From: Caldimonas brevitalea
GTDB lineage: Bacteria; Pseudomonadota; Gammaproteobacteria; Burkholderiales; Burkholderiaceae_C
Assembly: GCF_001017435.1 (NCBI RefSeq)
Contig: NZ_CP011371.1
Coordinates: 558,001 to 622,000, forward strand
Direction of reading: 5' to 3'
DNA: 64,000 bases
The position numbers were made by a program, and so were the translations under genes. The notes beneath the pieces are model-generated. The model searched no databases. It saw only the letters and a program-made list of their open reading frames with translations, and was not told the origin of the DNA. This document shows positions 8,688-17,721 of this stretch, piece after piece (within the stretch, counting starts at the first letter, position 1; each line of letters begins with the position of its first letter).

Positions 8688-10727
8688 TCAAGGTTGGGTG
8701 CCCACGGTGAAGCGGGCACCGAGGTAGAAGAAGCGTCCGGCGGCCGGGCCGAAGTCACTCGGGTTGGCGAAATTGCGCTGCTGGTCGAACAGGTTGTCGA
8801 TGCCGGCGAACAGCACCCGGCCCGGCGCCCAGGTGTGGTTGAACTTGAGATCGACCGTGGTCCAGGCGGGCGAGCGGGCGTCGCTCTCTTGGTCGACAAG
8901 CTCGTGGCCCTGGTAGCGGCCGCGCAGCGAGACGGTGCCCGACGGGTAGGCCGTCCAGTCCAGCCCCAGACGCAACACGTCGCGTGGGCGGCGGGTCAGC
9001 TCGCGCCCGTTGCTCAGGTCCTCGGTGTGCGTGCGGGTGTAGGCCGCGTTGAGGCTGAGGCCGGCTGCAGCGCGCCAGGTCAGTGCCGTTTCCAGGCCAC
9101 GGGTACGGGCACGGGCCACGTTGCGGTAGGTATACGTGGCGATGCCGTCGACCACGGTCGCATGCCCGAGGTCGGTCTGGATCAGGTCGCGCACGCGGTT
9201 GAGGAAGGCGTTGGCGTCGAAGGTGAGCGTCTCGCCCCGGTGCAGCGTGGTGCCCAGCTGCAGACTGGTCGACGATTCGGGCTGCAGGTCCGGGTTGCCC
9301 TCCACGCGATAGCCGAGCGCGCTGTGGTCGAACAGATAGTGCCGCTCCTTCAGGTTGGGCACGCGGTAGCCCCGCCCGAGACTGGCGCGTAGCACGCCGC
9401 GCCACCTCTCGCCCTGCGGCAGCTGCCATCGCAGGCTGGCCTTCGGCGCGACATGGCTGCCGAAATCGGAGTCGTCCTGCCAGCGCACGCCCAGCAGCAG
9501 CTCCCAGCGGTCGTCGACGATGATGTCGTTCTGGGCGAACAGCTCGCGCGCGACGCGCTCCACCTCGCCTGCGGCCAATTCGCCGATGCCGTCCACTTGC
9601 TGGGCCAGCCGTTCGCGGTGCAGGTCGGCCCCCAGCTGCCAGAGCTGCCGGTGCCAGGCCGGCAGGTCGATCTGCAGGCTGGCATGGTCGGTGCGCAGGG
9701 CCGACTGCCGCTCGCCGGTCAGCGCCGCCGCCGAGTACGACAGCGTGTGGCTGTCGTAGCGCTCATGCAGGCCTTTGAGCTCGGCACGCAGCCCGCTGTC
9801 GAAACGCCAGCGTGTGCCGCCCACCACGCGTTCGCGCGTGATGTCTTCGGTCTTGCGTTGAGGCACCTGCACGGGCGGCACGAAGTAGTCGTAGCGCTTC
9901 TCGTTGTCTTCTCGATAGGTGCTGGCATCCAGCCACAGCTCGCTGTGTCGCTGGGGCAGCCAGCTGAGTCGGACGGCCGCCTGCTCACGTCGCACCGCGT
10001 CGCCCTGGCGCGTCCAGCCCGCAGGGTCGGCCGCGAAGCCGCGTGAGTCGTTCACATCGCCAACCAGCCGCAGCCGCCAGCGCTCGCTGCCGCCTTCGAC
10101 ACCGAGCAGCGCGTGTGTCATGCCGGGCTCGCCGGCCCGACCGGACGCGTTCTGATGCCCCCAGCTCCCGGCGTCGACCTGCAGTTGTGCGCGGGTGCCG
10201 GCTTCGATGCGCCGGGGGATCACGTTGACGACGCCGCCCATGGCCGAGCTGCCGTACTGTGCCGATGCCGCGCCCTTGACCACCTCGATGCGCTCCACGT
10301 CCACCAGCAGGTACTGGCTCAGGTCCACGGTCGAGCTGGTGCTGGCGCTGATGGGCAGCCCGTCGATCAGCACCAGCACATGGTCGCTCCCCAACCCCTG
10401 CAGCGACAGCTCGAAGCCCGACTTGCCATGGATCTCGCGCAGTTGCAGGCCCGGCACGTTCTCGAGCGCCTCTTTGAGGCTGCGGGCGTGGGTGCGGGCC
10501 AGTTCCTCCGTGCCGACCACCTCGGTGCGAACCGGGCTGTCGTCAGCCGGCTTTTCGCTGCGGGTGCCGGTCACCACGAAGGGCTGAAGCCGGCGCACTT
10601 CGGGTTCGGCGGCGAGGGCCGCGTTGCCGCAGCTGGCCAAGGAAGCGGCGTAAAGACTGGCGGCCAGGCCGGCCCGAGTGACAAGGCGGGTGCTGGTGGG
10701 GGACGATAGAAGTGGAAGGGGCGGCAT
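8688..10727 (-). CDS. hmuR: TonB-dependent heme receptor
   Basis: Outer-membrane receptor of 679 residues. An N-terminal export signal covers about 1-40 (ending ALAAEPE), a TonB-box-like segment QPFVVTGTR follows, then a plug domain with SLKEALENVPGLQLRE, HVLVLIDGLPISAS and AASAQYGSSAMGGVVNVI. The remainder is beta barrel, ending FFYLGARFTVGTQP. I chose ATG 10727. An upstream ATG at 10760 would translate straight through the Fur box, so it is unlikely. It is first gene of the heme operon. The heme specificity is inferred from HmuS, HmuY-like and HmuTUV; other iron substrates are possible. Confidence 0.9.
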   Translation of the reverse strand: MPPLPLLSSPTSTRLVTRAGLAASLYAASLASCGNAALAAEPEVRRLQPFVVTGTRSEKPADDSPVRTEVVGTEELARTHARSLKEALENVPGLQLREIHGKSGFELSLQGLGSDHVLVLIDGLPISASTSSTVDLSQYLLVDVERIEVVKGAASAQYGSSAMGGVVNVIPRRIEAGTRAQLQVDAGSWGHQNASGRAGEPGMTHALLGVEGGSERWRLRLVGDVNDSRGFAADPAGWTRQGDAVRREQAAVRLSWLPQRHSELWLDASTYREDNEKRYDYFVPPVQVPQRKTEDITRERVVGGTRWRFDSGLRAELKGLHERYDSHTLSYSAAALTGERQSALRTDHASLQIDLPAWHRQLWQLGADLHRERLAQQVDGIGELAAGEVERVARELFAQNDIIVDDRWELLLGVRWQDDSDFGSHVAPKASLRWQLPQGERWRGVLRASLGRGYRVPNLKERHYLFDHSALGYRVEGNPDLQPESSTSLQLGTTLHRGETLTFDANAFLNRVRDLIQTDLGHATVVDGIATYTYRNVARARTRGLETALTWRAAAGLSLNAAYTRTHTEDLSNGRELTRRPRDVLRLGLDWTAYPSGTVSLRGRYQGHELVDQESDARSPAWTTVDLKFNHTWAPGRVLFAGIDNLFDQQRNFANPSDFGPAAGRFFYLGARFTVGTQP

Positions 10728-10739
10728 TGCGAACACGAC

Positions 10740-10758
10740 GAGAATGATAATCGTTCGC
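10740..10758. promoter_or_regulatory. Fur box of the heme operon
   Basis: GAGAATGATAATCGTTCGC matches the classical 19-base Fur operator GATAATGATAATCATTATC at 15 positions by eye. It ends 13 bases before the receptor start codon, so it should overlap the promoter or transcript start. Predicted effect is Fe(II)-Fur repression of the whole hmu operon. Confidence 0.8.
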
Positions 10759-11125
10759 ATTTGCAGCGCAAGCGGTTTTTGGGGCACCACGTGGTGACTC
10801 GGCGCGGGTGTCGGTCGGCGGCTGGCCGCCAACCGATGTGGTCGCGCGCGTGCGAGAAAGGAGGAACGACACCTCAGCAGGTCGTTGCAAGACCGACCAA
10901 GACCGCGAGCGATACAGCGACCTTGGCGAGAGGCACTCCGAGGCCGTCCCGGTTCGATCGGCCACGCCGTGGCGGCGCTGCAGCCGAACTCAAGCGGAGC
11001 CTGGCCGTACGCCTCATCCGACAATGCGTTTCGACAGGAGGGGCCCGCTTGGGCCTATTCGGTCCGCTTGCGGAGCCTGCCGCTCGTCGGCCACCACGCC
11101 GCAGCGGCCCCGCAGTCGCATCGGG
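10759..11125. other. Gap without a convincing gene
   Basis: This stretch lies between the heme operon promoter and the 3' end of the 11126-11737 gene. Frames are open on both strands, as expected at this GC content, but I see no domain, repeat or RNA signature. Confidence 0.5.
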
Positions 11126-11737
11126 TCAGTCCGATCGGCGTGTGACTTCGCTGCCGGGAGGCGCTTCGGCCGAGGGCAGGGCGTGGGGGACGACTGGTTC
11201 CCCTGCATCCGCCCGCAAGGGTCGGGCTGTTTCGACGGGCATGGACGACAGCACCAGGCGCGCCTCGTTGAGCCACTCGCGAGAACTGCGGCTGCTTCCA
11301 TGGTCCGCCGGCAAGGCGTGGCGCTCCAGCAGCAACTGCACCTCGGCCTCGAGGCACTGCAGGCTGCCGTTGAGTTGGCGCCTTTCGAGGACCGGGTACA
11401 CGTCCCGGGACTCCGCGGTGACCAGGGCAGCGACGGTGCTGCGGAAGCGCTTCAGCCGGTGGTCGGACCGTTCGCCCTCATGCGCTGGCAATGCCAGGTC
11501 GGCCAGGGCGCGCTTGAGGGCGCCGTAACGTTTGCCAAGCTGATCCCAGTGCGCTGGAGTTCCCTGCATCAGCGACACGTCGGCGAGCACGCGTTCGCGC
11601 ACGGCAATGAGCCCTGCGGCTGACAAAAGCAGCGCTTGGCGGGCAGGTTCTCGCTGGTGGAGCGGCGCTTTGGCGGCGTGAACCGCTTTACCTTCGACGT
11701 CTTCCAGTTGCCAGCGAAGCAACTTCGCGAGCTCCAT
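11126..11737 (-). CDS. Hypothetical helical protein
   Basis: About 203 residues from ATG 11737, which lies downstream of an AAGGGGAG stretch. A start at 11806 would add 23 unlikely residues. The sequence is rich in Leu, Ala, Glu and Arg and predicted mostly helical, for example LLRWQLEDVEGKAVHAAKA and ECLEAEVQLLLERHALPADH-like segments. No signal peptide or membrane helix. A TAESRDVYPVLE stretch faintly recalls hemerythrin-type helical bundles, but the His/Glu ligand pattern is not there. The C-terminal 30 residues look disordered. I do not recognise a family. Confidence 0.6.
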   Translation of the reverse strand: MELAKLLRWQLEDVEGKAVHAAKAPLHQREPARQALLLSAAGLIAVRERVLADVSLMQGTPAHWDQLGKRYGALKRALADLALPAHEGERSDHRLKRFRSTVAALVTAESRDVYPVLERRQLNGSLQCLEAEVQLLLERHALPADHGSSRSSREWLNEARLVLSSMPVETARPLRADAGEPVVPHALPSAEAPPGSEVTRRSD

Positions 11738-12264
11738 TGATGCAGGCACTCCCCTTCTACGAGACGGTTCAGTATCTCCTGGCACGTTCGGCAGGTCGGT
11801 AAGCAAACAATAAGGCGTCGTACAACTTCCTCTTCAGCCGTTGCGCAACGCGCGTGCCTGCTACGGCACGCAGATCAGGCCCCACGGCCCTTTCGTCTTC
11901 GACGAATCCGACAAATGCCACAAAAGTGCGGGCGGAGATTGTGTCTGAATGAAACATTGATGGTCGCCCGGTAGTAATCTCCGTTACGCAGACCCCGCGA
12001 CCGCGGGAGACGCCCAGCCTCCCGCCGACACGCCCCTTGGGCGCACGGCAGCGGGGCGACCGGAGGGGGCTTGTGGCGCCAGCCGGGCTCACTCGACGAG
12101 GCCTTATGGATCGACATGCATTTCCTGTGGCCTGCTGGCTGACGGTGTTGCGCTTCCCGCAGCCCACCGTGTCTCGGCTCAACGCAGGCCGTGCACTCCA
12201 CGGCACCAACGCTCGCCCTCTCGGCGCTGCGCGGCGGCCCTGTTCGCCTGCTGGTGTGTGAGCG
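11738..12264. other. Gap without a convincing gene
   Basis: This region of 527 bases holds only unsupported frames. It includes a locally AT-richer patch around 11890-11990 that could carry promoters for either flank. No repeat or RNA element recognised. Confidence 0.45.
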
Positions 12265-12474
12265 ATGTTGCCCCGCACGCGTCAGCCGATCGGCACCCTC
12301 TGGCGTGTGGTCTTCACCGAACTCAGTCCGCGGGGCAACGTCGCCTGTCTCGGCCCTTGGCACCCTGAGCGGGAGCGGGTCGAGGCGTGGGTGGTCTGGT
12401 TCCGGGCGCGGGGAATGCACGCGGTGCTGCAGAGCAGTGAAGCGGCCGGCATCCGCCCGCGCGGCCCGGGATAG
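12265..12474 (+). CDS. Small hypothetical protein
   Basis: A 69-residue frame from ATG 12265. It reads like a compact globular domain: WRVVFTELSPRGNVACLGPW, then HPERERVEAWVVWFRARGMH and AVLQSS. The alternation of beta strand, GPWHP turn, amphipathic helix and final strand suggests a real small protein rather than noise. I cannot assign a family or function. The start lacks a strong Shine-Dalgarno sequence. The following monooxygenase-like gene is 131 bases downstream on the same strand. Confidence 0.5.
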   Translation: MLPRTRQPIGTLWRVVFTELSPRGNVACLGPWHPERERVEAWVVWFRARGMHAVLQSSEAAGIRPRGPG

Positions 12475-12605
12475 CGAGCGCGGTCGAGCGCATCGCCTGC
12501 CTCGCCCGTGGTCGGCCGACTTGTGGTCTTGCTCCCTTTGTCCTCGCCGCGTCGGTCCTGTGCAACGCGCGCACGACAATCAGGCACTCATCGAAAGCAG
12601 GTGCC

Positions 12606-12911
12606 ATGGTCCTCGAAGTCGCTCTTCTTCAAGTTCGCCCCGGCCAGGAGGCCGAGTTCGAGACGGCCTTCCGACAGGCGCAACTCATCATCTCGTCGAT
12701 GTCGGGCTACCTCACGCACGAGTTGCAGCGCTGCATCGAACGGCCGAACGAGTACATCCTGCTGGTGCGCTGGCAGTCGCTGGAAGCGCATGAGGTCGGG
12801 TTTCGGCAGTCGGCCGAATATCAAGAATGGAAGCGCCTGCTGCACCACTTCTATGAGCCGTTCCCGGTTGTTCTGCACTACCGGGCGGTTCAAGGGGTGG
12901 TCGGCGCCTGA
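12606..12911 (+). CDS. Antibiotic biosynthesis monooxygenase (ABM) domain protein
   Basis: Small cytoplasmic protein of 101 residues, the size of a single ABM ferredoxin-like domain. The pattern ALLQVRPGQEAEFETAFRQA, then SGYLTHELQRCIERPNEYIL and LVRWQSLEAH, is typical: first strand, helix, second strand with the H/E pair, and the W that ends the third strand. Family members include quinol monooxygenases (YgiN), heme oxygenases (IsdG) and uncharacterised stress proteins. No ligand can be deduced here. Confident on family, not on reaction. Confidence 0.85.
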   Translation: MVLEVALLQVRPGQEAEFETAFRQAQLIISSMSGYLTHELQRCIERPNEYILLVRWQSLEAHEVGFRQSAEYQEWKRLLHHFYEPFPVVLHYRAVQGVVGA

Positions 12912-12951
12912 CCGCTGCGCCTGAGCCGCCCACCCCCTGCACGCAGGCCCC

Positions 12952-13893
12952 TCAGCGCTTGATGAACTCCAGCAGGTCCTGGTTCAGGCGATCCTTGTGC
13001 GTGTCCGTGATGCCGTGCGGGGCGCCGGCGTACTCGACCAGGCGGGCGTTTCTGACGAGTCGGGCGGTCGCGCGACCGGTGGTGGCAATCGGCACGATCT
13101 GGTCGTCGTCACCGTGGACGACCAGCGTGGGCTTGTCGATCTTCTTCAGGTCTTCGACGAAGTTGGTCTCGGAGAACGCCTTGATCGAATCGAAGGTCGG
13201 CTTGTGCCCCGCCACCATCCCTTGGCGCCAGAACGAATCGATCAAGCCTTCGGACGGCTTCGCGCCGGGTCGGTTGAAGCCGAAGAAGGGGCCGCTCGCC
13301 AGGTCCTTGTACAACTGCGCGCGGTTTTCCAGCGAGCCCTTGCGCAGCCCATCGAAGACGTCCATCGACACACCCTCCGGGTTGGTTGGCGTCTTGACCA
13401 TGATGGGCGTGACCGCACTGACGAAGACCACCTTCGCGACCCGGCGCGTGCCATGCCGACCGATGTAGCGCGCCACCTCGCCACCGCCGGTCGAAAAGCC
13501 CACCAGCGTGGCGTCCTTCAGATTCAGGGCCTCGATGACGGCGGCCAGGTCGTCGGCGTACTGGTTCATGTGGTGGTCGTTCCACGGTTGGCCGGAGCGG
13601 CCATGGCCGCGGCGGTCATGGGCCACCACGCGGAAACCGTGGTCCGCCAGGAACATCATCTGCGACTCCCAGCTGTCGGAGTTGAGCGGCCAGCCGTGGC
13701 TGAAGATCACCACCGGCCCCTCCTTCGGACCCCAGTCCTTGTAGTACAGCGGCGTGCCGTCGCGGGCGGCGATGTAGCTCGCTCCCAGCGCCGCGACGCC
13801 TTTCGGGACGGGCTGTGCAGCAGACTGCGCCTGTGACGTCAGGGCGGCCATGGCAAGGGCCGAGACGGTGAAAAGCTTGGCAAGACGGTTCAT
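12952..13893 (-). CDS. Exported alpha/beta hydrolase, non-heme chloroperoxidase type
   Basis: A 313-residue hydrolase with a probable signal peptide ([23 protein letters not shown]). The nucleophile elbow is GFSTGGGE, the acid lies in [11 protein letters not shown], and the catalytic His in [12 protein letters not shown]. The oxyanion region is [13 protein letters not shown]. This set is diagnostic of the cofactor-free haloperoxidase / esterase group. Most relatives are cytoplasmic, so the leader is notable. ATG 13893 follows a GAGAG-type site; 55 upstream codons in frame run into the regulator's promoter and are not counted. It is divergent from an AraC gene, which probably controls it. Confidence 0.85.
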   Translation of the reverse strand: MNRLAKLFTVSALAMAALTSQAQSAAQPVPKGVAALGASYIAARDGTPLYYKDWGPKEGPVVIFSHGWPLNSDSWESQMMFLADHGFRVVAHDRRGHGRSGQPWNDHHMNQYADDLAAVIEALNLKDATLVGFSTGGGEVARYIGRHGTRRVAKVVFVSAVTPIMVKTPTNPEGVSMDVFDGLRKGSLENRAQLYKDLASGPFFGFNRPGAKPSEGLIDSFWRQGMVAGHKPTFDSIKAFSETNFVEDLKKIDKPTLVVHGDDDQIVPIATTGRATARLVRNARLVEYAGAPHGITDTHKDRLNQDLLEFIKR

Positions 13894-14056
13894 GGTGGCT
13901 CTCCGGTTCAGTGGTTGTGACAGGTGGTGGGCCGCCGCATCGAACCCCCGGTCGGGAAGGTGGGTCAGTGCGTCGCGACGGACAGGACACACTGTGCCCG
14001 GGTTCGACGTACGATATGACGCATTCAATACGCATTTCTTGATCAGGAGTTCAGAC

Positions 14057-14890
14057 ATGGTGGATCGACTCGCGGCGCTGCTGGATCACTTCTCGGTCCG
14101 CGCGCGCACCTTCCACGCCGGTCTGCTGTGCGGCATCAACGCGCTGGAGGCCGACGAGCCTTACGGCCAACTGCACCTGATCCGGGACGGGGAGGTCGAG
14201 GTGCGCCATGGCCTGCAAACGGCCGTGCGCATCACGCAGCCCAGCCTGTTGCTGTATCCCCGTCCGATGGCCCACGGGTTCATCACGGACCGCCAGCAGG
14301 GCGCGAACTTCGTCTGCGCGCATGTGCAGTTCGAAGGCGGGGCGGCCAACCCCATCATGGCGGCCCTGCCGGCGTTCGTCTGCATGCCCCTTGATCAGTT
14401 GCCCGGTTGCGAGCCGGTGCTGCAGGTGCTGTTCACGGAAGCCGAGTCGACCTACTGCGGCCGTCAGTCCATGCTCGACCGCTTGTTCGAAGTGGTGCTC
14501 ATCCAGATCCTGCGCCAGCTGATGGAGCAGCGCCAGGTCCAGCCGGGCATGCTGGCCGGCCTGGCGCACGATCGGGTGCGCAAGGCGATGGTGGCGTTGC
14601 ACGAGGCGCCCGAGCGCGATTGGTCGCTCGAAGCGTTGGCGGTGCAGGCGGGGATGTCACGTACGACGTTTGCCAACACGTTTCGGGACATCGTCGGCCT
14701 GACGCCGGGTAGCTATCTCCAGCGCTGGCGCATCGGCCTGGCGCAAAAGATGTTGCGCCAAGGCCGTTCGCTCAGGCTGATCGCCGAAGCGGTGGGGTAT
14801 GGCAGCGAGGCGGCCTTGTCGCGGGCCTTCCGTGCGCAGACCGGCTCGTCCCCGAGGGAGTGGCGGAAGGCGGCGGCGGGGGCGAGCTGA
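14057..14890 (+). CDS. AraC family transcriptional regulator with cupin-type sensor
   Basis: DNA-binding regulator of 277 residues. The N-terminal half is a cupin-like sensor domain ([20 protein letters not shown], then [14 protein letters not shown]). The C-terminal 100 residues form the double helix-turn-helix: [20 protein letters not shown] and [20 protein letters not shown], then the GSSPREWR end. ATG 14057 follows CAGGAG at 14044-14049. It is transcribed away from the alpha/beta hydrolase with 163 bases between the two starts. This arrangement is common for regulators of such hydrolases, and implies it acts on the shared promoter region. Confidence 0.88.
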   Translation: MVDRLAALLDHFSVRARTFHAGLLCGINALEADEPYGQLHLIRDGEVEVRHGLQTAVRITQPSLLLYPRPMAHGFITDRQQGANFVCAHVQFEGGAANPIMAALPAFVCMPLDQLPGCEPVLQVLFTEAESTYCGRQSMLDRLFEVVLIQILRQLMEQRQVQPGMLAGLAHDRVRKAMVALHEAPERDWSLEALAVQAGMSRTTFANTFRDIVGLTPGSYLQRWRIGLAQKMLRQGRSLRLIAEAVGYGSEAALSRAFRAQTGSSPREWRKAAAGAS

Positions 14891-14986
14891 GGCCGGGGCC
14901 GGGACCGGCCCTCACCGCCGTTGCCGGTCTGCATACGCTGGCGAGGGTCCGTGCTGCGAACGCTGGGGCGCCGCGGCCCTCAGCGA

Positions 14987-16015
14987 CTACTTGCTGCAGT
15001 CGTCCTGGCCCTTGGCAATACAGAAGCGATCGAAACGCACCGATTCGTCCCGCAGCGCGTCGCGCTGGCTCAGGCTGCGGTACAGGCCCCACTTGGGCCG
15101 CACGAAGCTCGCACCGTCACGCCACAGGTCGAGCTTGGCGCTGTAGCGCCACAGCACCTTGCCGTCCGCCAGGTTGCGAAGGATGAGGGTATAGCTGCCG
15201 TTGCTGCCGTAGGTCATGCGTTCGTAGGCGTCGATCCAGCGGCCCTTGAACCCGGACAGCGCTTTCTGATCGAGCACGTTCCGGTCACCATCCGAATCGA
15301 CGTGGATCAGCTGCAGTTGGTCGGTGCGCCCCGCGCGGGGTGTCAGCGTGAGGATGGGAGAGCCGTCGTCGCCGTCGACGGCCTTGATCTGGTGGATGTG
15401 GCTGAAGCTGCTCGACGGCTGGAAGCCCTTGTCGAGTTTGAAGCGCCAGCGGTAGGTCACCGTGTCGCCCTTGAAGCCCTTGAGGTAGTCGTCAGAGGGG
15501 CCGTACACCTTGATCTCGTTGCGCTGCCGGTCGGCCTTGGTGCAACGGTCGTCGTCCGGGTCGACGTGCAAGGTGAAGACGAACGCGGCCTTGCCGAGTT
15601 CGGCGTCGTGTGCCTGGGTGATGTGAGGCCCGAAGCGGGGGTGGGCGCAGTCGGGCGTCTCGGCCGCATTGCCACCCAGCACGCGGTTGATCAAGGTATA
15701 GGTATCGGTCCTGCCGTCCGCGATCAGCCGGCGCGCGCCGGCGCGCTCGGCGGCAGGCTGTGCGCGGCTGCCGTCGTCATCGGCTGCCGGGGAGGCAGCT
15801 TCGGCGCTGCCGGCCTGCGTTGTTTGGTTCGGCGCTGCGGAGTCCTGCGTTGCTTCGGCACTGCTGCCGGCGTCCGCGTCGTCACTGTCGGGGGACTCGG
15901 CGCCATGCGTCGCCTGCGCGGTGGCGGGCGTGTCGTCCGTGCCGCCGCCACAGGCGGCCAAGGTCACGGCACAGGCGAGGGCGAGCATGTGCCACGAGAG
16001 GCGGGTGTTCTTCAT
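14987..16015 (-). CDS. Polysaccharide lyase-fold lipoprotein
   Basis: Exported lipoprotein of 342 residues with lipobox LAAC (Cys 22) and a long Ala/Ser/Asp/Thr-rich linker to about residue 95. The folded part resembles the jelly-roll of heparin/alginate/glucuronan lyases: DTVTYRWRFKLDKGF, SFSHIHQIKA, then SGFKGRWIDAYERMTY and the end motif RPKWGLYRSL. The HIHQIK strand would supply catalytic or substrate-binding residues. The specific substrate is not deducible. The neighbouring GH26 mannanase gene ends at 16132 upstream on the same strand, suggesting joint polysaccharide breakdown. A non-catalytic binding role is possible. Confidence 0.6.
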   Translation of the reverse strand: MKNTRLSWHMLALACAVTLAACGGGTDDTPATAQATHGAESPDSDDADAGSSAEATQDSAAPNQTTQAGSAEAASPAADDDGSRAQPAAERAGARRLIADGRTDTYTLINRVLGGNAAETPDCAHPRFGPHITQAHDAELGKAAFVFTLHVDPDDDRCTKADRQRNEIKVYGPSDDYLKGFKGDTVTYRWRFKLDKGFQPSSSFSHIHQIKAVDGDDGSPILTLTPRAGRTDQLQLIHVDSDGDRNVLDQKALSGFKGRWIDAYERMTYGSNGSYTLILRNLADGKVLWRYSAKLDLWRDGASFVRPKWGLYRSLSQRDALRDESVRFDRFCIAKGQDDCSK

Positions 16016-16131
16016 CGTGCGTCTTCCTGAAGGTCGGTCGGTGGCGTGCGGGGCACGCTAGGCGATGAAATCGAACGCCGCGGCGTCAAGGGCGCTGCTG
16101 GCTGCCCATGACGCCGCTTCGCGTCCTGCGA

Positions 16132-17721
16132 TCAGCGCGGCAGTTCGTCGAGGGTGATGACGCGCGGGTTGTAGTAGGTGTCCTTGATGGCCTGGTCGCT
16201 GTTGTTCTGCTGCAGCCCGTAGGACCAGATCATGAAGAACGTCATGTCCCGCAGGTTCTCGATCACCGATGCCGAGGGTACGTGGAAGCTCTCGCCGATG
16301 CCCATCGGCTTGCCGCCCGCCTGGGCCCGCAAGGCCTCGTAGTAGCTCATGTTGTAGTAGCCGTCGCCGTAGCAGTCGAGCGACGCCACGTCGAAGTAGT
16401 CGCTGCCCGGGTTGTAGTCGGCATAGTTGGTGCTGAGATCCTGCACGTTCCATTCCCAGATCAAATTGGTCAGGCCCTTGACCTTCACCATGTAGTCGCG
16501 GGTGATCTGGTACAGACGGCGGGTGCCGTTCGGCCCGGTCCGCCCGCCCCACCAGAAGTTGCCCTGGTTCATCTCGTGCAGCGGCCGCCACATCACCTCG
16601 ACGCCCTTGTCCTCGAGGTATTGCAGGTAGACCGCGACCTCGTCCATGCGGGCCTTCCACTTGCGGTTCAGCTCGCCGCCGTCGGTGATCAGGTCGTTCC
16701 ACTGCTGGTCGGACAGATGGCTCTTGATGCCGCCTTCCCAGCCGCAGCCGTCGTCCTGAGTCGGCGGGCAGACGTGCCACATCAGGTTGACCAGCGCGCC
16801 GGCCTTGAATTGCCGCTCGGCTTCGTGGACGACCTCCCAGCGCATGCCGTCGTTGCCGTGGAAGTTGAAGTCACCGCTCCACAGCCCGGGCAACTTGCCC
16901 GTGATGTCCTTGACCTTGTTGGTGTAGGTCGTGACGCCGGTGCCGTCCTTCTGGTCGTTGTGCTGGCCCGCGACGATGGACTTGCCGGAGATGCTCTTCA
17001 GGTAGTTCAGCGTCTTGAAGCCGACCTGCTGGGTGACCTTGGTCACCTTGTAGGAAGAGACCAGGTTGTCGAAGCCACGGCTGGCGAGTTCGGGCGCGTC
17101 ACTCGTGAGGGACAGGCTGCGGCCGGCCGACTCTGAATGTTCATAGAGGTCGACCCGGTAGCCCTTGGCCACCTTCACCGAGGAGATCCTGTCGTTCCAC
17201 GCTGCGCCCACGTAGGTGGACCCCTCGTTGCTGCAGTAGGACTCGCCTTGATGGTTGGCGTCGGCGTAGAAGCAGACGGCGCCACTTGTGGCCGGCGGCG
17301 GGGGTGGCGGCGCAGGAGGCTTGGGCGGCGGGGGCGGCGGCGCCGTAGGCGGCGGCGGCGGAGCAGGCGGCTTCGGTGGCGGAGGCGCAGGCGGCTTCGG
17401 CGCTGGAGGAGGGGGGGGCGGAGGCGGAGGCGGCGGAGGCGTGGACCCCGCCGAACAGGAGTCGACCCAGTTCCACAGCGACTGTGCGTCGGCCGGGTTC
17501 CAGTTCGCGCCGACATAGGCGGTGTGTCCCACCAGCGCCTTGTAGTTGCCGCCCTTGTATGACACGGCCTGGCCAGCCGTGTAACTCACGCCTTCGGCCC
17601 AGGCGGGGTTACAGGCGGACGCGGCATGAGCCGATGACCCCCAACAAGCGGCCGCGGCGAACAGCGTGGCGACGGCGAGAGGCAAACGGTGTCGCAATGC
17701 GACGGCGGGCGGCGTGTCCAT
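16132..17721 (-). CDS. Secreted CBM5/12 - crystallin-like - GH26 beta-mannanase
   Basis: Secreted glycoside hydrolase of 529 residues in four parts. A signal peptide (about 1-34) is followed by a CBM5/12 chitin-binding type module at 36-88 (AWAEGVSYTAGQAVSYKGGNY, ending WNWVDSC). A proline-rich linker covers 93-142. A beta/gamma-crystallin-like module spans 146-228 (VCFYADANHQGESYC, DRISSVKVAKGYRVDLYE). The GH26 domain takes the rest, with the acid/base Glu in RPLHEMN near 382 and the nucleophile Glu in MGIGESF near 476. GH26 enzymes cut beta-1,4-mannans. RBS AAGGATGGAG precedes the ATG. Confidence 0.88.
   Translation of the reverse strand: MDTPPAVALRHRLPLAVATLFAAAACWGSSAHAASACNPAWAEGVSYTAGQAVSYKGGNYKALVGHTAYVGANWNPADAQSLWNWVDSCSAGSTPPPPPPPPPPPPAPKPPAPPPPKPPAPPPPPTAPPPPPPKPPAPPPPPPATSGAVCFYADANHQGESYCSNEGSTYVGAAWNDRISSVKVAKGYRVDLYEHSESAGRSLSLTSDAPELASRGFDNLVSSYKVTKVTQQVGFKTLNYLKSISGKSIVAGQHNDQKDGTGVTTYTNKVKDITGKLPGLWSGDFNFHGNDGMRWEVVHEAERQFKAGALVNLMWHVCPPTQDDGCGWEGGIKSHLSDQQWNDLITDGGELNRKWKARMDEVAVYLQYLEDKGVEVMWRPLHEMNQGNFWWGGRTGPNGTRRLYQITRDYMVKVKGLTNLIWEWNVQDLSTNYADYNPGSDYFDVASLDCYGDGYYNMSYYEALRAQAGGKPMGIGESFHVPSASVIENLRDMTFFMIWSYGLQQNNSDQAIKDTYYNPRVITLDELPR
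17275..17452 (-). repeat. Proline-linker repeat with an eight-base homopolymer
   Basis: This low-complexity part of the mannanase gene encodes alternating poly-Pro and KPPAP units. It contains a run of eight G on the plus strand at 17411-17418 (C on the coding strand), a place where slippage could change the frame or the linker length. Confidence 0.7.
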
